A program made the position numbers and the translations under genes. The notes under the pieces were generated by a model. The model made no database searches. It was not told the origin of the DNA and saw nothing but the letters and a program-made list of their open reading frames with translations. A DNA stretch of 64,000 nucleotides, from the NCBI RefSeq assembly GCF_017353255.1, contig NZ_JAFMYU010000013.1, positions 62,001 through 126,000 of the forward strand, given 5' to 3'. This document shows, piece after piece, positions 18,010 through 27,043 of this stretch; the first letter of the stretch is position 1, and each line of letters opens with the position of its first letter. This DNA comes from Fibrella aquatilis. GTDB taxonomy: Bacteria > Bacteroidota > Bacteroidia > Cytophagales > Spirosomataceae.

Positions 18010-18894
18010 TTACTTCTTCGACCCAAAGAACAGCGTCACGTAGCCGGAGGTGAAGAAATTGCGATTGCCTACTTCGCGGCCACCGGCGGTGGGGTCGAGG
18101 TTGGGGATGATGATGATCGTTTTGGGAAACATTTCGGCCAAAAACCCGATTTCAACGCCGGTAGTGTTGTTGCGGAACGCGCTTAGCTCGAAGCTAAGGG
18201 CCGCTTTGGCATGTATGCCCACCGTGAGGGTCGATTCGCCCAGGCCTTTAAAGAAACTACCCGACCCAACAATGTTTTCGGCCGAACTGTAGGCCTGTGC
18301 ATACGGTACTTGCCGGGTAGTATTGCCCGATGACACCTCTACGTAATAGGGTTTGATGATGCCCAGCGAAGGGCCTACTGCAAAGATGGCGTTGACCGAA
18401 ATACCCTCGTCGGCATTGCGCCGGAACAGGGCCAGTTCACGGCCATACTGGGGCCGGACCACGAACAGGTAATTTTCTTTGCCCGGCGTGATCGACGAGC
18501 CACCGAAATTATTCTGGGGAGAGTACTCGCGGGGGCTTCTTACGTTGACCACCTCAAGGCTCAGGTAGCGGTATTGCGGCTTGCCAAACAAATCGGTGTC
18601 CATGCGCCGCGACTGCCGGAACACCAGGCCGCCCAGCAAACCAGCGTTGGTATTGGTGGTGATACCAAACGTGGTAACCGTCTGGTATTCATCATCTTCA
18701 CTGGCCTCTGCGGTGGCTTTGGGTGGTACAGGAGATTTAGCCCGGCGGGTAGCCGCATTGCCCGTAGTAGCTGCGCCCACCGATGAACGCGTCCTGGTAG
18801 GGGCTGCTTGTGGAGCCGTCTGTGCCTGAGCACTACCCACCGTTAGCCATAGACTACCGAGACTTGCCCATAAAAGTGTATAAACCGAGCGCAT
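18010..18894 (-). CDS. Putative outer-membrane beta-barrel protein
   Basis: A 294-aa exported protein with a signal peptide (LTVGSAQAQ) and a low-complexity A/T/P-rich linker (residues 25-65). The remainder looks like alternating amphipathic strands ending in a C-terminal aromatic strand (FFTSGYVTLFFGSKK). It resembles small outer-membrane barrels of Bacteroidota, but I cannot name a family. The run KTIIIIPNLDPTAGG is distinctive. It is flanked on both sides by long inverted repeats, so it is probably its own transcription unit. Confidence 0.6.
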   Translation of the reverse strand: MRSVYTLLWASLGSLWLTVGSAQAQTAPQAAPTRTRSSVGAATTGNAATRRAKSPVPPKATAEASEDDEYQTVTTFGITTNTNAGLLGGLVFRQSRRMDTDLFGKPQYRYLSLEVVNVRSPREYSPQNNFGGSSITPGKENYLFVVRPQYGRELALFRRNADEGISVNAIFAVGPSLGIIKPYYVEVSSGNTTRQVPYAQAYSSAENIVGSGSFFKGLGESTLTVGIHAKAALSFELSAFRNNTTGVEIGFLAEMFPKTIIIIPNLDPTAGGREVGNRNFFTSGYVTLFFGSKK

Positions 18895-18964
18895 AGCTAT
18901 TTTTTCTGAATACGAAAGTTACTGCTTTTCAGTAAAAACGCACAGACACAGGGGGATGTTTTAA

Positions 18965-19058
18965 GTGAAAGAGTGAATGGTGAAAGAGTGAAAGTTGCTT
19001 ATGCGAGAGATTACTCAGGCGTAAGCAACTTTCACTCTTTCACCATTCACTCTTTCAC
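18965..19058. repeat. Perfect 37-bp inverted repeat
   Basis: Arms 18965-19001 and 19022-19058 are perfectly complementary with a 20-nt loop. The arm repeats GTGAAAGAGTGAATG words and contains the same 27-bp sequence as 1196-1222. It lies just beyond the stop of the permease gene and probably terminates it. Confidence 0.92.
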
Positions 19059-19059
19059 C

Positions 19060-20517
19060 TTAATGCCCTCCTTTGCTGGCAACGGCCTGATCAAAGTCAA
19101 TACCTTGTTTACGGAGTACCCGCTGAACCAGGATGCCGAATAAGAACAAGTAAGCAAAGCAGACCACCGCCACCAGATAGGAGCGTTGAATGCCCACCAG
19201 ATCAGCAATTTTGCCCTGCAATAGCGGAATAAGGGCACCACCCAGGATCATCATAATCAGAAATGCGGCACCCTGGTTGGTGTATTTGCCCAAACCAGCC
19301 GTACCCAGTGAGAAGATGCTCGGCCACAAAATAGAGCAGAACAGCCCACCGCTGATGAGGGAAAACAAGGCAACTTTACCCGTGGTAAATACGCCGATCA
19401 ACGCCAAAATGGCCCCCACTGCCGTAAAATAAAGCAGGATGGTCACGGGCTTTTCGCGGGCGGCCAGGAAGGTGGCAATCATCACGACTACGCAGATAAC
19501 ATAAGGCAACAGGTCAGTAACGTCGCCGCTATAAATGGCGTTAACACCAAGCACGATAGCGAACGCTACAAACGGTACAACAAATACCAGTATGCGCTTT
19601 AGTTGTGCCGATGGGTTGAAGTTGCCAATAGAAGCCGTCCAGCGGCCAATCATCATGCTGCCCCAAAACAAAGACACGTATTTCGATACCTGCGAGGCTT
19701 CAAGGTGTTCTACTTTCTTCAGGTACTCGCCCAGGTTCGAACCAATCGTTACCTCTACGCCCACGTACACGAAAATGGCGGTCATGCCCAGCACCAATTG
19801 CGGGTATTTCAGCACGCCGGTGCCCACTTCCACCTTTTCATCGTTGGTGATGTGGGGCAGTTTTGAGAGTTTAAAGAACATAGCCAGAGCCAGAAAAAGG
19901 CCTCCCAGAATTAGGTATGGCACTTTCACCGACTCGACGGTGGCGGTTTTGGCGGCTTCGGGCGAGATAGACCCGAAGATGGCAAACGACACGATCACGG
20001 GACCGATGGTGCCGCCCAGATTATTGACCGCCCCACCCAGGTTGATGCGTTGCGCGCCCGTTTCGGGTGGTCCCAGCGCAATCATAAATGGCTGAGTGGC
20101 GGTCTGTTGCAGCGAGAAACCGAGGCCCACAATAAACAGCCCCGATAGCAGCAGAGCGTAGGACTGAAGCTGCGCGGCGGGGTAGAACAACAGCGTACCC
20201 ACCGCCGAAATCAGCAGGCCATACACAATACCGTTTTTGTAGCCAATGCGGTTGAGCACGTCGGTCTTCATAGATGCCGACACCAGCAGGTAGAGGATAG
20301 ACCCCACGAAATAAGCCGCGTAGAACGCAAAGTCGATGTACTGCGCCTGGGTTTGGGTGAGGTGAAATTTGTCTTTGAAGAGGGGAATCAGAATACCGTT
20401 CGAGGCCGCCACGAAGCTCCAGAAGAACCAGACGGTCATGAGCGTGTAGAGCGCCGACTGGTTGTCGGACTGTTTGACAAGGGGCTGGCCCGACGGGGCA
20501 ACAGGTTCGTTCACCAT
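19060..20517 (-). CDS. Sugar MFS transporter, FHS (fucose/glucose-galactose permease) family
   Basis: A 485-aa inner-membrane protein with about 12 hydrophobic helices. FHS-family marks are FFWSFVAASNGILIPLFKD, QYIDFAFYAAYF and QQTATQPFMIALGP. It probably imports a hexose or fucose with protons. The substrate cannot be told from sequence, and no catabolic gene is adjacent. The N-terminal 25 residues are polar and cytosolic. Confidence 0.88.
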   Translation of the reverse strand: MVNEPVAPSGQPLVKQSDNQSALYTLMTVWFFWSFVAASNGILIPLFKDKFHLTQTQAQYIDFAFYAAYFVGSILYLLVSASMKTDVLNRIGYKNGIVYGLLISAVGTLLFYPAAQLQSYALLLSGLFIVGLGFSLQQTATQPFMIALGPPETGAQRINLGGAVNNLGGTIGPVIVSFAIFGSISPEAAKTATVESVKVPYLILGGLFLALAMFFKLSKLPHITNDEKVEVGTGVLKYPQLVLGMTAIFVYVGVEVTIGSNLGEYLKKVEHLEASQVSKYVSLFWGSMMIGRWTASIGNFNPSAQLKRILVFVVPFVAFAIVLGVNAIYSGDVTDLLPYVICVVVMIATFLAAREKPVTILLYFTAVGAILALIGVFTTGKVALFSLISGGLFCSILWPSIFSLGTAGLGKYTNQGAAFLIMMILGGALIPLLQGKIADLVGIQRSYLVAVVCFAYLFLFGILVQRVLRKQGIDFDQAVASKGGH

Positions 20518-20716
20518 GTGCGTAAAAGTTAGGTTAAGGCAACGGAAAGGAGTTGATTATTGGCCCGAAAAGGCGCTGGAATGACAAAACTAACCAGATT
20601 CCGGCAGATGTTTGCTCTTCTGAATGTTCTATCCAGAAGTCTTTAACAACGCGTTTGTAACGCGCCTGACCAGCTGTTTTCTCTTACTTTTGCCATTCAC
20701 GAAGCAACCTCCCACT

Positions 20717-21142
20717 ATGGCAACCATCCAGATCAATTACCTCGGCGACCTCCGCACGGAAGACCTCCATCTGCAATCGGGCACGCGCATCCATACCGAT
20801 GCCCCCACCGACAATCAGGGCCGGGGTGAGGCCTTCTCCCCTACCGACCTGGTAGCCAACGCCCTGGGCACTTGCATCCTGACCACAATGGCCATTTTTG
20901 CCCGCCGCGACGGCATCGAACTGGCCGAAAGCAGCGCCGACGTGACCAAGATCATGAGCAGCGAACCCCCGCGCCGCATTGCCAAAATCGAGATCGACCT
21001 CACGCTCCGCGCCAAAACCACTTCCGGCGAACCCCTCACCGACGCCGAAAAAGCCAAGCTGGAACGCATTGCCCACACCTGCCCCGTAGCCATCAGCCTC
21101 CACCCCGACCTGGAGCAGGCCGTGACGGTGAAATGGGTATAG
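20717..21142 (+). CDS. OsmC family protein
   Basis: A 141-aa protein of the OsmC/Ohr peroxide-reducing fold. It shows GEAFSPTDLVANALGTCILTTMAIFARRDGIEL with the catalytic Cys, and a second Cys in IAHTCPVAISLHPDL. The start at 20717 is chosen because homology begins at MATIQINYLGD; the longer frame from 20624 adds an unrelated hydrophobic stretch. It probably detoxifies organic hydroperoxides. It is divergent from the sugar permease. Confidence 0.9.
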   Translation: MATIQINYLGDLRTEDLHLQSGTRIHTDAPTDNQGRGEAFSPTDLVANALGTCILTTMAIFARRDGIELAESSADVTKIMSSEPPRRIAKIEIDLTLRAKTTSGEPLTDAEKAKLERIAHTCPVAISLHPDLEQAVTVKWV

Positions 21143-21244
21143 TTACGTGTAGTTGCGTAGACACAGCATATAACCGAGCTTCAAGGACATAAAAGCCCCC
21201 TCGACCGGCTATAAGCCAAGGTGTGCCAATACGAATTCCCAAAA

Positions 21245-21285
21245 GCCACAATACAAAATGCGCTACGCGCATTTTGTATTGTGGC
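21245..21285. terminator. Perfect 19-bp hairpin after the OsmC gene
   Basis: Arms 21245-21263 and 21267-21285 (GCCACAATACAAAATGCGC and its inverse) are perfect, with a 3-nt loop. It probably terminates the OsmC gene. The rest of 21143-21540 is AT-rich and holds no ORF other than the start of the cassette-like segment. Confidence 0.8.
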
Positions 21286-21540
21286 CCTACCTTTCAATAA
21301 ATATCCATATCATAACAATTTGATAATCAATAGTTTAGTACGAATGAAACAGTACATTTTGACTGTAAGATGATTCTGAGCTATATTGTAAATGCAAAAC
21401 CGAAACATGCGCCTATTTATGAGTTGTGCGTTATGGCGAAGAAACTTATAGTTCCAAAGTTCACTGACTATCCAAGCCAACAATTTTAATCTATTTGATA
21501 AAGGGAGACAATAACTGTAATTTTAATTTTAGAATAAAAC

Positions 21541-22056
21541 ATGAAAAATAAATCGTTTCTTTTCCTTTTTCTGGTATGCTCAACAACTTACTTGACAGCA
21601 CAGACACCAAATTCTAACTACAAATTAACCAATGAGTTTGTGAATTTCTTTGTTGGTAGTTGGGCAGGAGACGGAGAATTTCCCAACGGCAAAAAAATAT
21701 CGGCTAACTTAACTTTTGAGCTAACACTTGACAGCAGTTGGATAAGCTACGAACATACTGACAAATTACCAAACCGATATAAAGCTCTTTCTATGTGGGG
21801 CGTTGATATGTTGAGTGGACAATTTGTAGCCTACACATTTGATAATTTTCACGGACACAGAAAATTTGTAAGTGACGGTTGGAAAGACAACAAACTTATA
21901 CTTACGACAAATGAATACTACCCTCAACGTGGGCTTTTATTTCAACATTTTATTTATGAAAAACTCACTGACAAAAGCTTTAAAATGACTTACGAAACCA
22001 GTAAAGACGGAATTACTTGGAAATTAGGAGATTTCTTAGTTTTCAGTAAAAAGTAA
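21541..22056 (+). CDS. AT-rich secreted lipocalin-like protein of unknown function
   Basis: A 171-aa protein with a signal peptide (FLFLFLVCSTTYLTAQ). The mature part (FVNFFVGSWAGDGEFPNGK, LTFELTLDSSWISYEH, then repeated strands) resembles DUF1579-like, lipocalin-type folds that start with a GxW motif. Base composition is strikingly AT-rich against GC-rich neighbours, which suggests acquisition by transfer. GTTGTGCGTTATGG (21423-21436) upstream and an attC-like hairpin (about 22074-22124) downstream give it the look of an integron gene cassette. Confidence 0.7.
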   Translation: MKNKSFLFLFLVCSTTYLTAQTPNSNYKLTNEFVNFFVGSWAGDGEFPNGKKISANLTFELTLDSSWISYEHTDKLPNRYKALSMWGVDMLSGQFVAYTFDNFHGHRKFVSDGWKDNKLILTTNEYYPQRGLLFQHFIYEKLTDKSFKMTYETSKDGITWKLGDFLVFSKK

Positions 22057-22073
22057 AATGATGAGAAAAGCCA

Positions 22074-22124
22074 CAAACGCACAACATGGGGTTTGCTGCA
22101 AATGTGGCTGGACGTTGTTAGCAC
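22074..22124 (+). other. Possible attC-like recombination site
   Basis: GCACAAC (22079-22085) and GTTGTTAGCAC (22114-22124) border an imperfect palindrome whose inner parts GTTTGC and GCAAAT pair. Bulged hairpins with outer AAC/GTT core sites are the plan of integron attC sites. It lies 18 bp after the stop of the AT-rich gene. The core triplets match only partly, so this is tentative. Confidence 0.35.
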
Positions 22125-22265
22125 CGGTAGCAGTTCGCTATTCAGCTTCAGTCCGGGCTTGACGGAATGCTATTGGGCTTTTAGTTTTTAACTTGTACTT
22201 TTAGTTCATCAATCAGCAGCGGTTCCGGGCAGACGGAATACTAATTCCACACCTGTAGCAAGACC

Positions 22266-22309
22266 CATTAAAAAGGGCTGCTACGAATTTGTAGCAGCCC
22301 TTTTTAATG
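22266..22309. terminator. Perfect 19-bp bidirectional terminator
   Basis: Arms 22266-22284 and 22291-22309 (CATTAAAAAGGGCTGCTAC and its inverse) have a 6-nt loop. A/T runs at the outer ends provide T-tracts in both directions. It serves the minus-strand oxidoreductase at 22357. Confidence 0.88.
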
Positions 22310-22356
22310 AGATAGATTCCCTTATAAACTACATAGCCAGGCGCTACCAGATGGGC

Positions 22357-23712
22357 TTAAGCGAATAGCCCGAACAGGCCCTTCTTGGCTTTTAGCTTTA
22401 CGCCTATACCGGAGTTTTCGGCGTTGAACTTGGCTAGGATGGCGGCTTCGTATTGGCGGAAAAATTCGGGGTCGAAGTTGGCTTGGGGGAGGTGTTCAAG
22501 GACGTGTTGAATGGGGCGGCTTTGCTCGATCCAGTTGGTCCAGACGTCCTGCCGTTGGCGAATGCCCAGGGCGTTCATGCCCGTTATGGCCCCACCCTCG
22601 GCGCGGTAGTTGATCCGCAGCCCGATTTCGCCGTTCGGGTGCTCCCAATAGAACGTCTTCAGTGAGCCATCGTCGGGCAGGTTGGCGGGGACGTCGCCGT
22701 AGGTTTGGTACTCAATGTCGAAGAATTTGGCCGAGTTGAAGAAGACGCCGGGGTTGTAGACCGTCGGCTTGCCCAGCAGGGTTTTGGCCACGGTTTCGCC
22801 CATGATCCGGCCTGTATACCAGATTTGTTCGGTGGGTCTGCGCATGGCCCCGTTGGTGCTGCGGGGCGGGTTACGGTGCTGCACACAGTCGCCGATGGCC
22901 CATACGTTGGGGAGGTTGGTTTGCAGCGTTTCATCTACCAAAATGCCCTTGTCAACGTCCAGCAGTCCATTTCTGAGCCAGTCTATGTTGGCCGACACCC
23001 CTACCGACACGCCCACAAACTGCGCGTCGAGGCGATTGCCCGCTTTGGTCGTTACGCCCCCCACGCGCCCGTGGCCATCGTCGTGGAGGTCGGTCACTTC
23101 AGTGTTCAGGTGCAGGTCTACGTGGTGCGCCCGGATATGCCGCGTCACTAGCTGCGATTCTTCTTCGGGCAGCACCGACCGCCAGAAACTGGCTTCACGA
23201 ACCAGAAACGAAACGGGAATGTGGCGCGATAGCAGCATCTCACAAAGTTCAATCCCAATCAGTCCGCCACCCACCACCACCGCTTTCCGGATGCCTTCGG
23301 TGGTGAGTTGTTCCATTTGATCAAGGTCGGGTTTGCCGTACAGTCCCTGTACCCCGCGCAGCGTAGTATTCAGGCTGCCGGGTCGGTTTGGTTTCGACCC
23401 CAGGGCCAGCACCAGCACGTCGTAGGTTAACACGGTGCCGTTGTCGGTAGTGAGTGTTTTTTGCTCAAAATCGATCCGGTTCACATGCGCCCGCAGCAGG
23501 CCGATGCGGTTTTTAGCCCAGAAATGGTCTTCATACGGCTTAGTATGCGCGTAGGTCATGTGGCCCATGTAAATGTACATGAGGGCAGTGCGCGAGAAAA
23601 AATGGTCCGTTTCCGACGAGATAACGGTGATTTTATCGTCGCTCCCTTTCCGTAATTCACGAGCCGCCGTGATCCCGGCAATACCATTTCCAATAATAAT
23701 GACCTGACGCAT
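22357..23712 (-). CDS. FAD-dependent pyridine nucleotide-disulfide-type oxidoreductase
   Basis: A 451-aa flavoprotein of the nitrite reductase/rubredoxin reductase-like class. The FAD motif is IIIGNGIAGITAARELR at the N-terminus and the NAD(P)H motif is VVVGGGLIGIELCEML in the centre. The second FAD-binding motif is LPNVWAIGDCVQ. No redox-active CxxC is seen, so it probably passes electrons to a partner protein. The C-terminal 130 residues form an additional domain, ending in a basic KLKAKKGLFGLFA tail that may touch the membrane. The partner is not in the window. A repeat-rich spacer separates it from the SDR gene. Confidence 0.8.
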   Translation of the reverse strand: MRQVIIIGNGIAGITAARELRKGSDDKITVISSETDHFFSRTALMYIYMGHMTYAHTKPYEDHFWAKNRIGLLRAHVNRIDFEQKTLTTDNGTVLTYDVLVLALGSKPNRPGSLNTTLRGVQGLYGKPDLDQMEQLTTEGIRKAVVVGGGLIGIELCEMLLSRHIPVSFLVREASFWRSVLPEEESQLVTRHIRAHHVDLHLNTEVTDLHDDGHGRVGGVTTKAGNRLDAQFVGVSVGVSANIDWLRNGLLDVDKGILVDETLQTNLPNVWAIGDCVQHRNPPRSTNGAMRRPTEQIWYTGRIMGETVAKTLLGKPTVYNPGVFFNSAKFFDIEYQTYGDVPANLPDDGSLKTFYWEHPNGEIGLRINYRAEGGAITGMNALGIRQRQDVWTNWIEQSRPIQHVLEHLPQANFDPEFFRQYEAAILAKFNAENSGIGVKLKAKKGLFGLFA

Positions 23713-23717
23713 GAGGG

Positions 23718-23857
23718 AGAAATAGTGGTGAGTGATAAACCGGTCCGCCGGTGCGGGTGAGTGGTAAGTGTATTGCCGCTACAAACACAGGAATATACGT
23801 TACTGATGCAATTACGGTTTACACTTACCGTTCACCACTTACCGTTTACCACTATTT
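23718..23857. repeat. Imperfect long inverted repeat of GGTGAGTGGTAA-type words
   Basis: AATAGTGGTGAGTGATAAACC near 23718 and GAGTGGTAAGTGTA near 23758 pair imperfectly with TTACGGTTTACACTTACCGT and following bases at 23812-23857. It is a degenerate member of the hairpin family at 8208-8305, which uses the same GGTAAGTGGTAAACGG vocabulary. Confidence 0.65.
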
Positions 23858-24574
23858 TTTCTTTCCGCCCGGAATTGTGGGGCGCACTTCGATCTTGCTG
23901 GGCAGGGTGCGGGGGTGCATGCTGAGCAGGTCGATCACGAGCTTGCCGATGTCTTCGGGCTGAATTTTCCAGGCGTCGGCGTCGCTGGGTGTATGGTCGG
24001 CAAATTCGGTGGCCACCGAACCGGGCATGATCGTGCTGACTTTGATGCCCTCGGCGCGAAGGTCGAGCATGATGGCCTGGGTGAAGCCCACCAGCCCAAA
24101 CTTGCTGGCGTTGTAGGCCGACGCTTTTTCGAAGAAATTGGTCCCCGCCAGACTAGCAATGGTGATGAAGTAGCCCTCGGTCTTTTTCAGTTCGGCCAAT
24201 GTGGCTTTAATTGAGTTGAACACGCCCGTCAGGTTGATGTCGATGGTTTCGTGCCACTGTTCGGGGGTCAGTTCCTGAATAGGTGCGAAGTGCCCTACAC
24301 CCGCGTTGGCAATGACGTAATCGAGTCGCTCCCAGCGATTAACCACTTCATCCACAACGCGTTGCTGCGACGCCAAATCGCGCACATCGGCGGCCATCCC
24401 GAACGCGTAGCCGTCGTGAAGTTCATTTAATTTGGCTGCGGCTTCGTCGGCGGCCTGCTGCGACCGGCTGGTGATGGCCACCTTCACGCCGCTTTTAATG
24501 AGTGCTTCGGCCACGCCGTAGCCAATGCCTTTCGAGCCGCCCGTGACGAGGGCCGTTCTGATATGATCTGCCAT
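23852..24574 (-). CDS. Short-chain dehydrogenase/reductase
   Basis: A 240-aa classical SDR. The cofactor motif is TGGSKGIGYGVAEAL (residues 10-24), NAG is in VIANAGVGHF, the catalytic Ser in TIASLAGT, and YNASK carries Tyr and Lys. It resembles 3-oxoacyl-ACP-reductase-like enzymes, but the substrate is unknown. It is separated from the upstream sugar dehydrogenase by a divergent intergenic region of about 100 bp. Confidence 0.88.
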   Translation of the reverse strand: MADHIRTALVTGGSKGIGYGVAEALIKSGVKVAITSRSQQAADEAAAKLNELHDGYAFGMAADVRDLASQQRVVDEVVNRWERLDYVIANAGVGHFAPIQELTPEQWHETIDINLTGVFNSIKATLAELKKTEGYFITIASLAGTNFFEKASAYNASKFGLVGFTQAIMLDLRAEGIKVSTIMPGSVATEFADHTPSDADAWKIQPEDIGKLVIDLLSMHPRTLPSKIEVRPTIPGGKKK

Positions 24575-24678
24575 GATTTGTACGTTGTTTAGAGCATATA
24601 AGGCCGTTGGGGCGTTATAGGTTTCGACGGCTCAGCGCTTCTGACCGAAAAATGATCTTTCGTCAACAAAACTCAACC

Positions 24679-25830
24679 ATGAAAAATACCCTGCTGCTAC
24701 TTACCTGTTGCCTCGGCGTGTGGGCCTGCACCCGCACCGCCGACCCCATCAGTGACCCCACGCCCCCAACCAATCCCACGCCGGCGGTGCAGACAAAGAC
24801 CCTGCTAACGGGCTATGAGATCATCTGGGGCATGGATTTTTTGCCCAACGGTGATCTGATCTTCGGCGAGAAACGCGGACGAATCTACCGCCGGTCGGGC
24901 GAGGTGGTGACGGAGTTAACCGGCCTGCCCACCGACATCAACAGCAGCGGGCAGGGTGGGCTGCTCGACATTCGCGTGCACCCCAACTACGCCGCCAACG
25001 GCTGGATCTACGCTAGCTACGCCGCCTCGGCAGCGGGCACCACCAACACACAGCTCAATCTAGTTCGCTTCAAGATTACCGAAAACCGCCTTACCGAGCT
25101 GCAAACGCTCTTTCGCGCCGCCCCCACCAACCAGTGGAAAGGCCACTACGGCAGCCGGATTGAGTTCGACAAAAGCGGTTTCCTGTATTTGAGCATCGGC
25201 GAAGGTGGCCCCAGTTCGTACGGCGGGGCTACTTCGCCCAACAAAAACGCACAGAACGTGCAGACCGAATGGGGCAAAGTACACCGCATGACCGACGCCG
25301 GTGCCGTGCCCACCGACAACCCGATTCTGCCCGGCAACACCGCCCCGACTACCGTATTTTCGTACGGTCACCGCAATCCGCAGGGCCTAATTGTCAACCC
25401 CACAACCGGCGATATGTGGGAAAGTGAACACAGCGCTAAGGGCGGCGACGAACTGAACATCCTGAAAAAAGGGGCTAACTACGGCTGGCCCCTGGTGTCG
25501 TACGGCATCAATTACGACGGCACCACGATCTCGGCCAGCCCTACGATGGCGGGTGTTGAGAACCCCATCTACACCTGGACGCCCTCTGTTGGTCCCTGTG
25601 GCTTGGCGTTCATCACAAGCGATGCTTTCAAAACCTGGAAGGGTAATTTGCTGGTGGGTGGTTTGGCCCTGAATTACCTCAGCCGACTGGAGTTAGATGG
25701 CAACAAGGTGGTCCGGGAAAACAAGTTGCTGGAGGGCAACCGCATCCGCAACGTGAAGCAAGCCCCCGACGGCAGCATCTACGTGTCGGTAGAGAACCCA
25801 GGGCGGGTGCTGCAGCTTACGTTGCAGTAA
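24679..25830 (+). CDS. PQQ-dependent sugar dehydrogenase-like lipoprotein
   Basis: A 383-aa lipoprotein: the signal ends in LGVWAC, so the mature protein is anchored at Cys. It has the six-bladed beta-propeller signatures of soluble glucose/sorbosone dehydrogenases: WGMDFLPNGDLIFGEKRGRIY, GGLLDIRVHPNYAANGWIY, SYGHRNPQGL, and WESEHSAKGGDELNIL. It oxidises aldose sugars with PQQ in the periplasm, if cofactor is available. The start at 24679 gives the signal peptide; the ATG at 24607 would bury it behind 24 residues. Confidence 0.88.
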   Translation: MKNTLLLLTCCLGVWACTRTADPISDPTPPTNPTPAVQTKTLLTGYEIIWGMDFLPNGDLIFGEKRGRIYRRSGEVVTELTGLPTDINSSGQGGLLDIRVHPNYAANGWIYASYAASAAGTTNTQLNLVRFKITENRLTELQTLFRAAPTNQWKGHYGSRIEFDKSGFLYLSIGEGGPSSYGGATSPNKNAQNVQTEWGKVHRMTDAGAVPTDNPILPGNTAPTTVFSYGHRNPQGLIVNPTTGDMWESEHSAKGGDELNILKKGANYGWPLVSYGINYDGTTISASPTMAGVENPIYTWTPSVGPCGLAFITSDAFKTWKGNLLVGGLALNYLSRLELDGNKVVRENKLLEGNRIRNVKQAPDGSIYVSVENPGRVLQLTLQ

Positions 25831-25865
25831 GTGGGGTTATTGTATTGCTTCGCGCTGATTGGCTA

Positions 25866-25988
25866 CGCGCTCTAGGCCCTTCGACAGGCTCAGGGTGACA
25901 ACGACCTTGGATCAACTCAGGAAGATTATTGTAATGCCCTGTCACCCTGAGCCTGTCGGGGACGCCTAGTCGAAGGGCCTAGAGCGCG
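25866..25988. repeat. Long inverted repeat containing the CCCTTCGACAGGCTCAGGGTGAC element
   Basis: The left arm, 25866-25899, reads CGCGCTCTAGGCCCTTCGAC then AGGCTCAGGGTGAC. The right arm, 25941-25988, is its inverse with a 12-13 bp insertion (around GGGACGCCTAG). The CCCTTCGACAGGCTCAGGGTGAC word is, from memory, a widely dispersed intergenic repeat in many genomes. It separates the convergent sugar dehydrogenase and esterase genes. Confidence 0.85.
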
Positions 25989-26024
25989 AAGCAACAACAT
26001 TTTCACTCATTACCCCTCAGTAAA

Positions 26025-26906
26025 TCACCCCTTTACCAGCGCCAGCAACTCACGGTAGATGATGTTGCGTTTCCAGAACAGTTGCTTCACCATCGGCACG
26101 TGTTCTTTGCCGGGAATGACCGTCAGCTGGCTTTTGTTTCCCGCCGCCAGTAGCTTTTCCTGAAAGGCATTAGACCCCTGAATGATGCTTGGGTAGGTCT
26201 TTTCGCCCACAAACAAGAGCATGGGTGGTAGCCCGGCCCGCACCTTAAACAGCGGCGACACGGCCCGCCAGCCTTCGGGGTTGGTGCCAAACGACACCAG
26301 GTACTGCTTGTCGGCGGGGTTCTTGGTTTCCTTCAGAAAATCGTACATGTCGATCCCGGCGGGGTCGTCCAGAATGGCCCCTTTGACGGGGTTTTTGGGC
26401 ATACCGATGGCCGAAAACAGGGCATCGTCGGTGGCCAGCAGCGCGGCCAGTCCGCCCCCTGCCGAGTGGCCCATGACGTAGATTTTGTTCGGGTCGCCGC
26501 CGTAGTCGGCAATGTGCTGCGAGACCCACTGCACAGCGCGGGCGCAGTCGTGGCTCATGGCGGGCACCTGCACGTTGGGCGCGAGGCGGTAATTGATAAT
26601 CACGGCCACCACGCCCTGCTTAGCTAGTCGCCGACCAATAAACCAGTAGATATTTTTGTTGCCGCTGTTCCAGTTGCCGCCATGAATAAATACCACTACG
26701 GGCTTTGCCGTGCCTTTTTGGTGGTTAGGGCTATACACGTCGAGCAGGTGCCGGACGGGATCGAAACCGGGGGTGGTAGCGGCCAGGTAGGGTATATTTT
26801 TGGTGCGGTGGCTGGTGAAGCTGATGGCCACTGCCGACGAGATACTGTTATAGCAGAGCAGGCAAATGAGGGCGAAAACGGGCAGGCGAAACGGGTAAAT
26901 GTGCAT
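26025..26906 (-). CDS. Secreted alpha/beta-hydrolase (esterase/lipase family)
   Basis: A 293-aa exported hydrolase. The oxyanion region is VVFIHGGNWNSGNKN, the nucleophile elbow GHSAGGGLAALLA, and the C-terminal His is in PGKEHVPMVKQ. It resembles acetyl esterases and feruloyl-esterase-like enzymes. The start at 26906 puts a signal peptide at the N-terminus (MHIYPFRLPVFALICLLCYN); an ATG at 26960 adds 18 residues and is less likely. Confidence 0.87.
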   Translation of the reverse strand: MHIYPFRLPVFALICLLCYNSISSAVAISFTSHRTKNIPYLAATTPGFDPVRHLLDVYSPNHQKGTAKPVVVFIHGGNWNSGNKNIYWFIGRRLAKQGVVAVIINYRLAPNVQVPAMSHDCARAVQWVSQHIADYGGDPNKIYVMGHSAGGGLAALLATDDALFSAIGMPKNPVKGAILDDPAGIDMYDFLKETKNPADKQYLVSFGTNPEGWRAVSPLFKVRAGLPPMLLFVGEKTYPSIIQGSNAFQEKLLAAGNKSQLTVIPGKEHVPMVKQLFWKRNIIYRELLALVKG

Positions 26907-27043
26907 AGTGAATGGACCGGTGAATGACGTAGGTATCAGCAAACCTAACGCTTTATGCACCGAAAGGTTATTGGCTCACCACCAGATACCTATAACGAAA
27001 GCCTGCCTTGGCGAGTTAAGTGATTACGCAAACAAAGCACACA

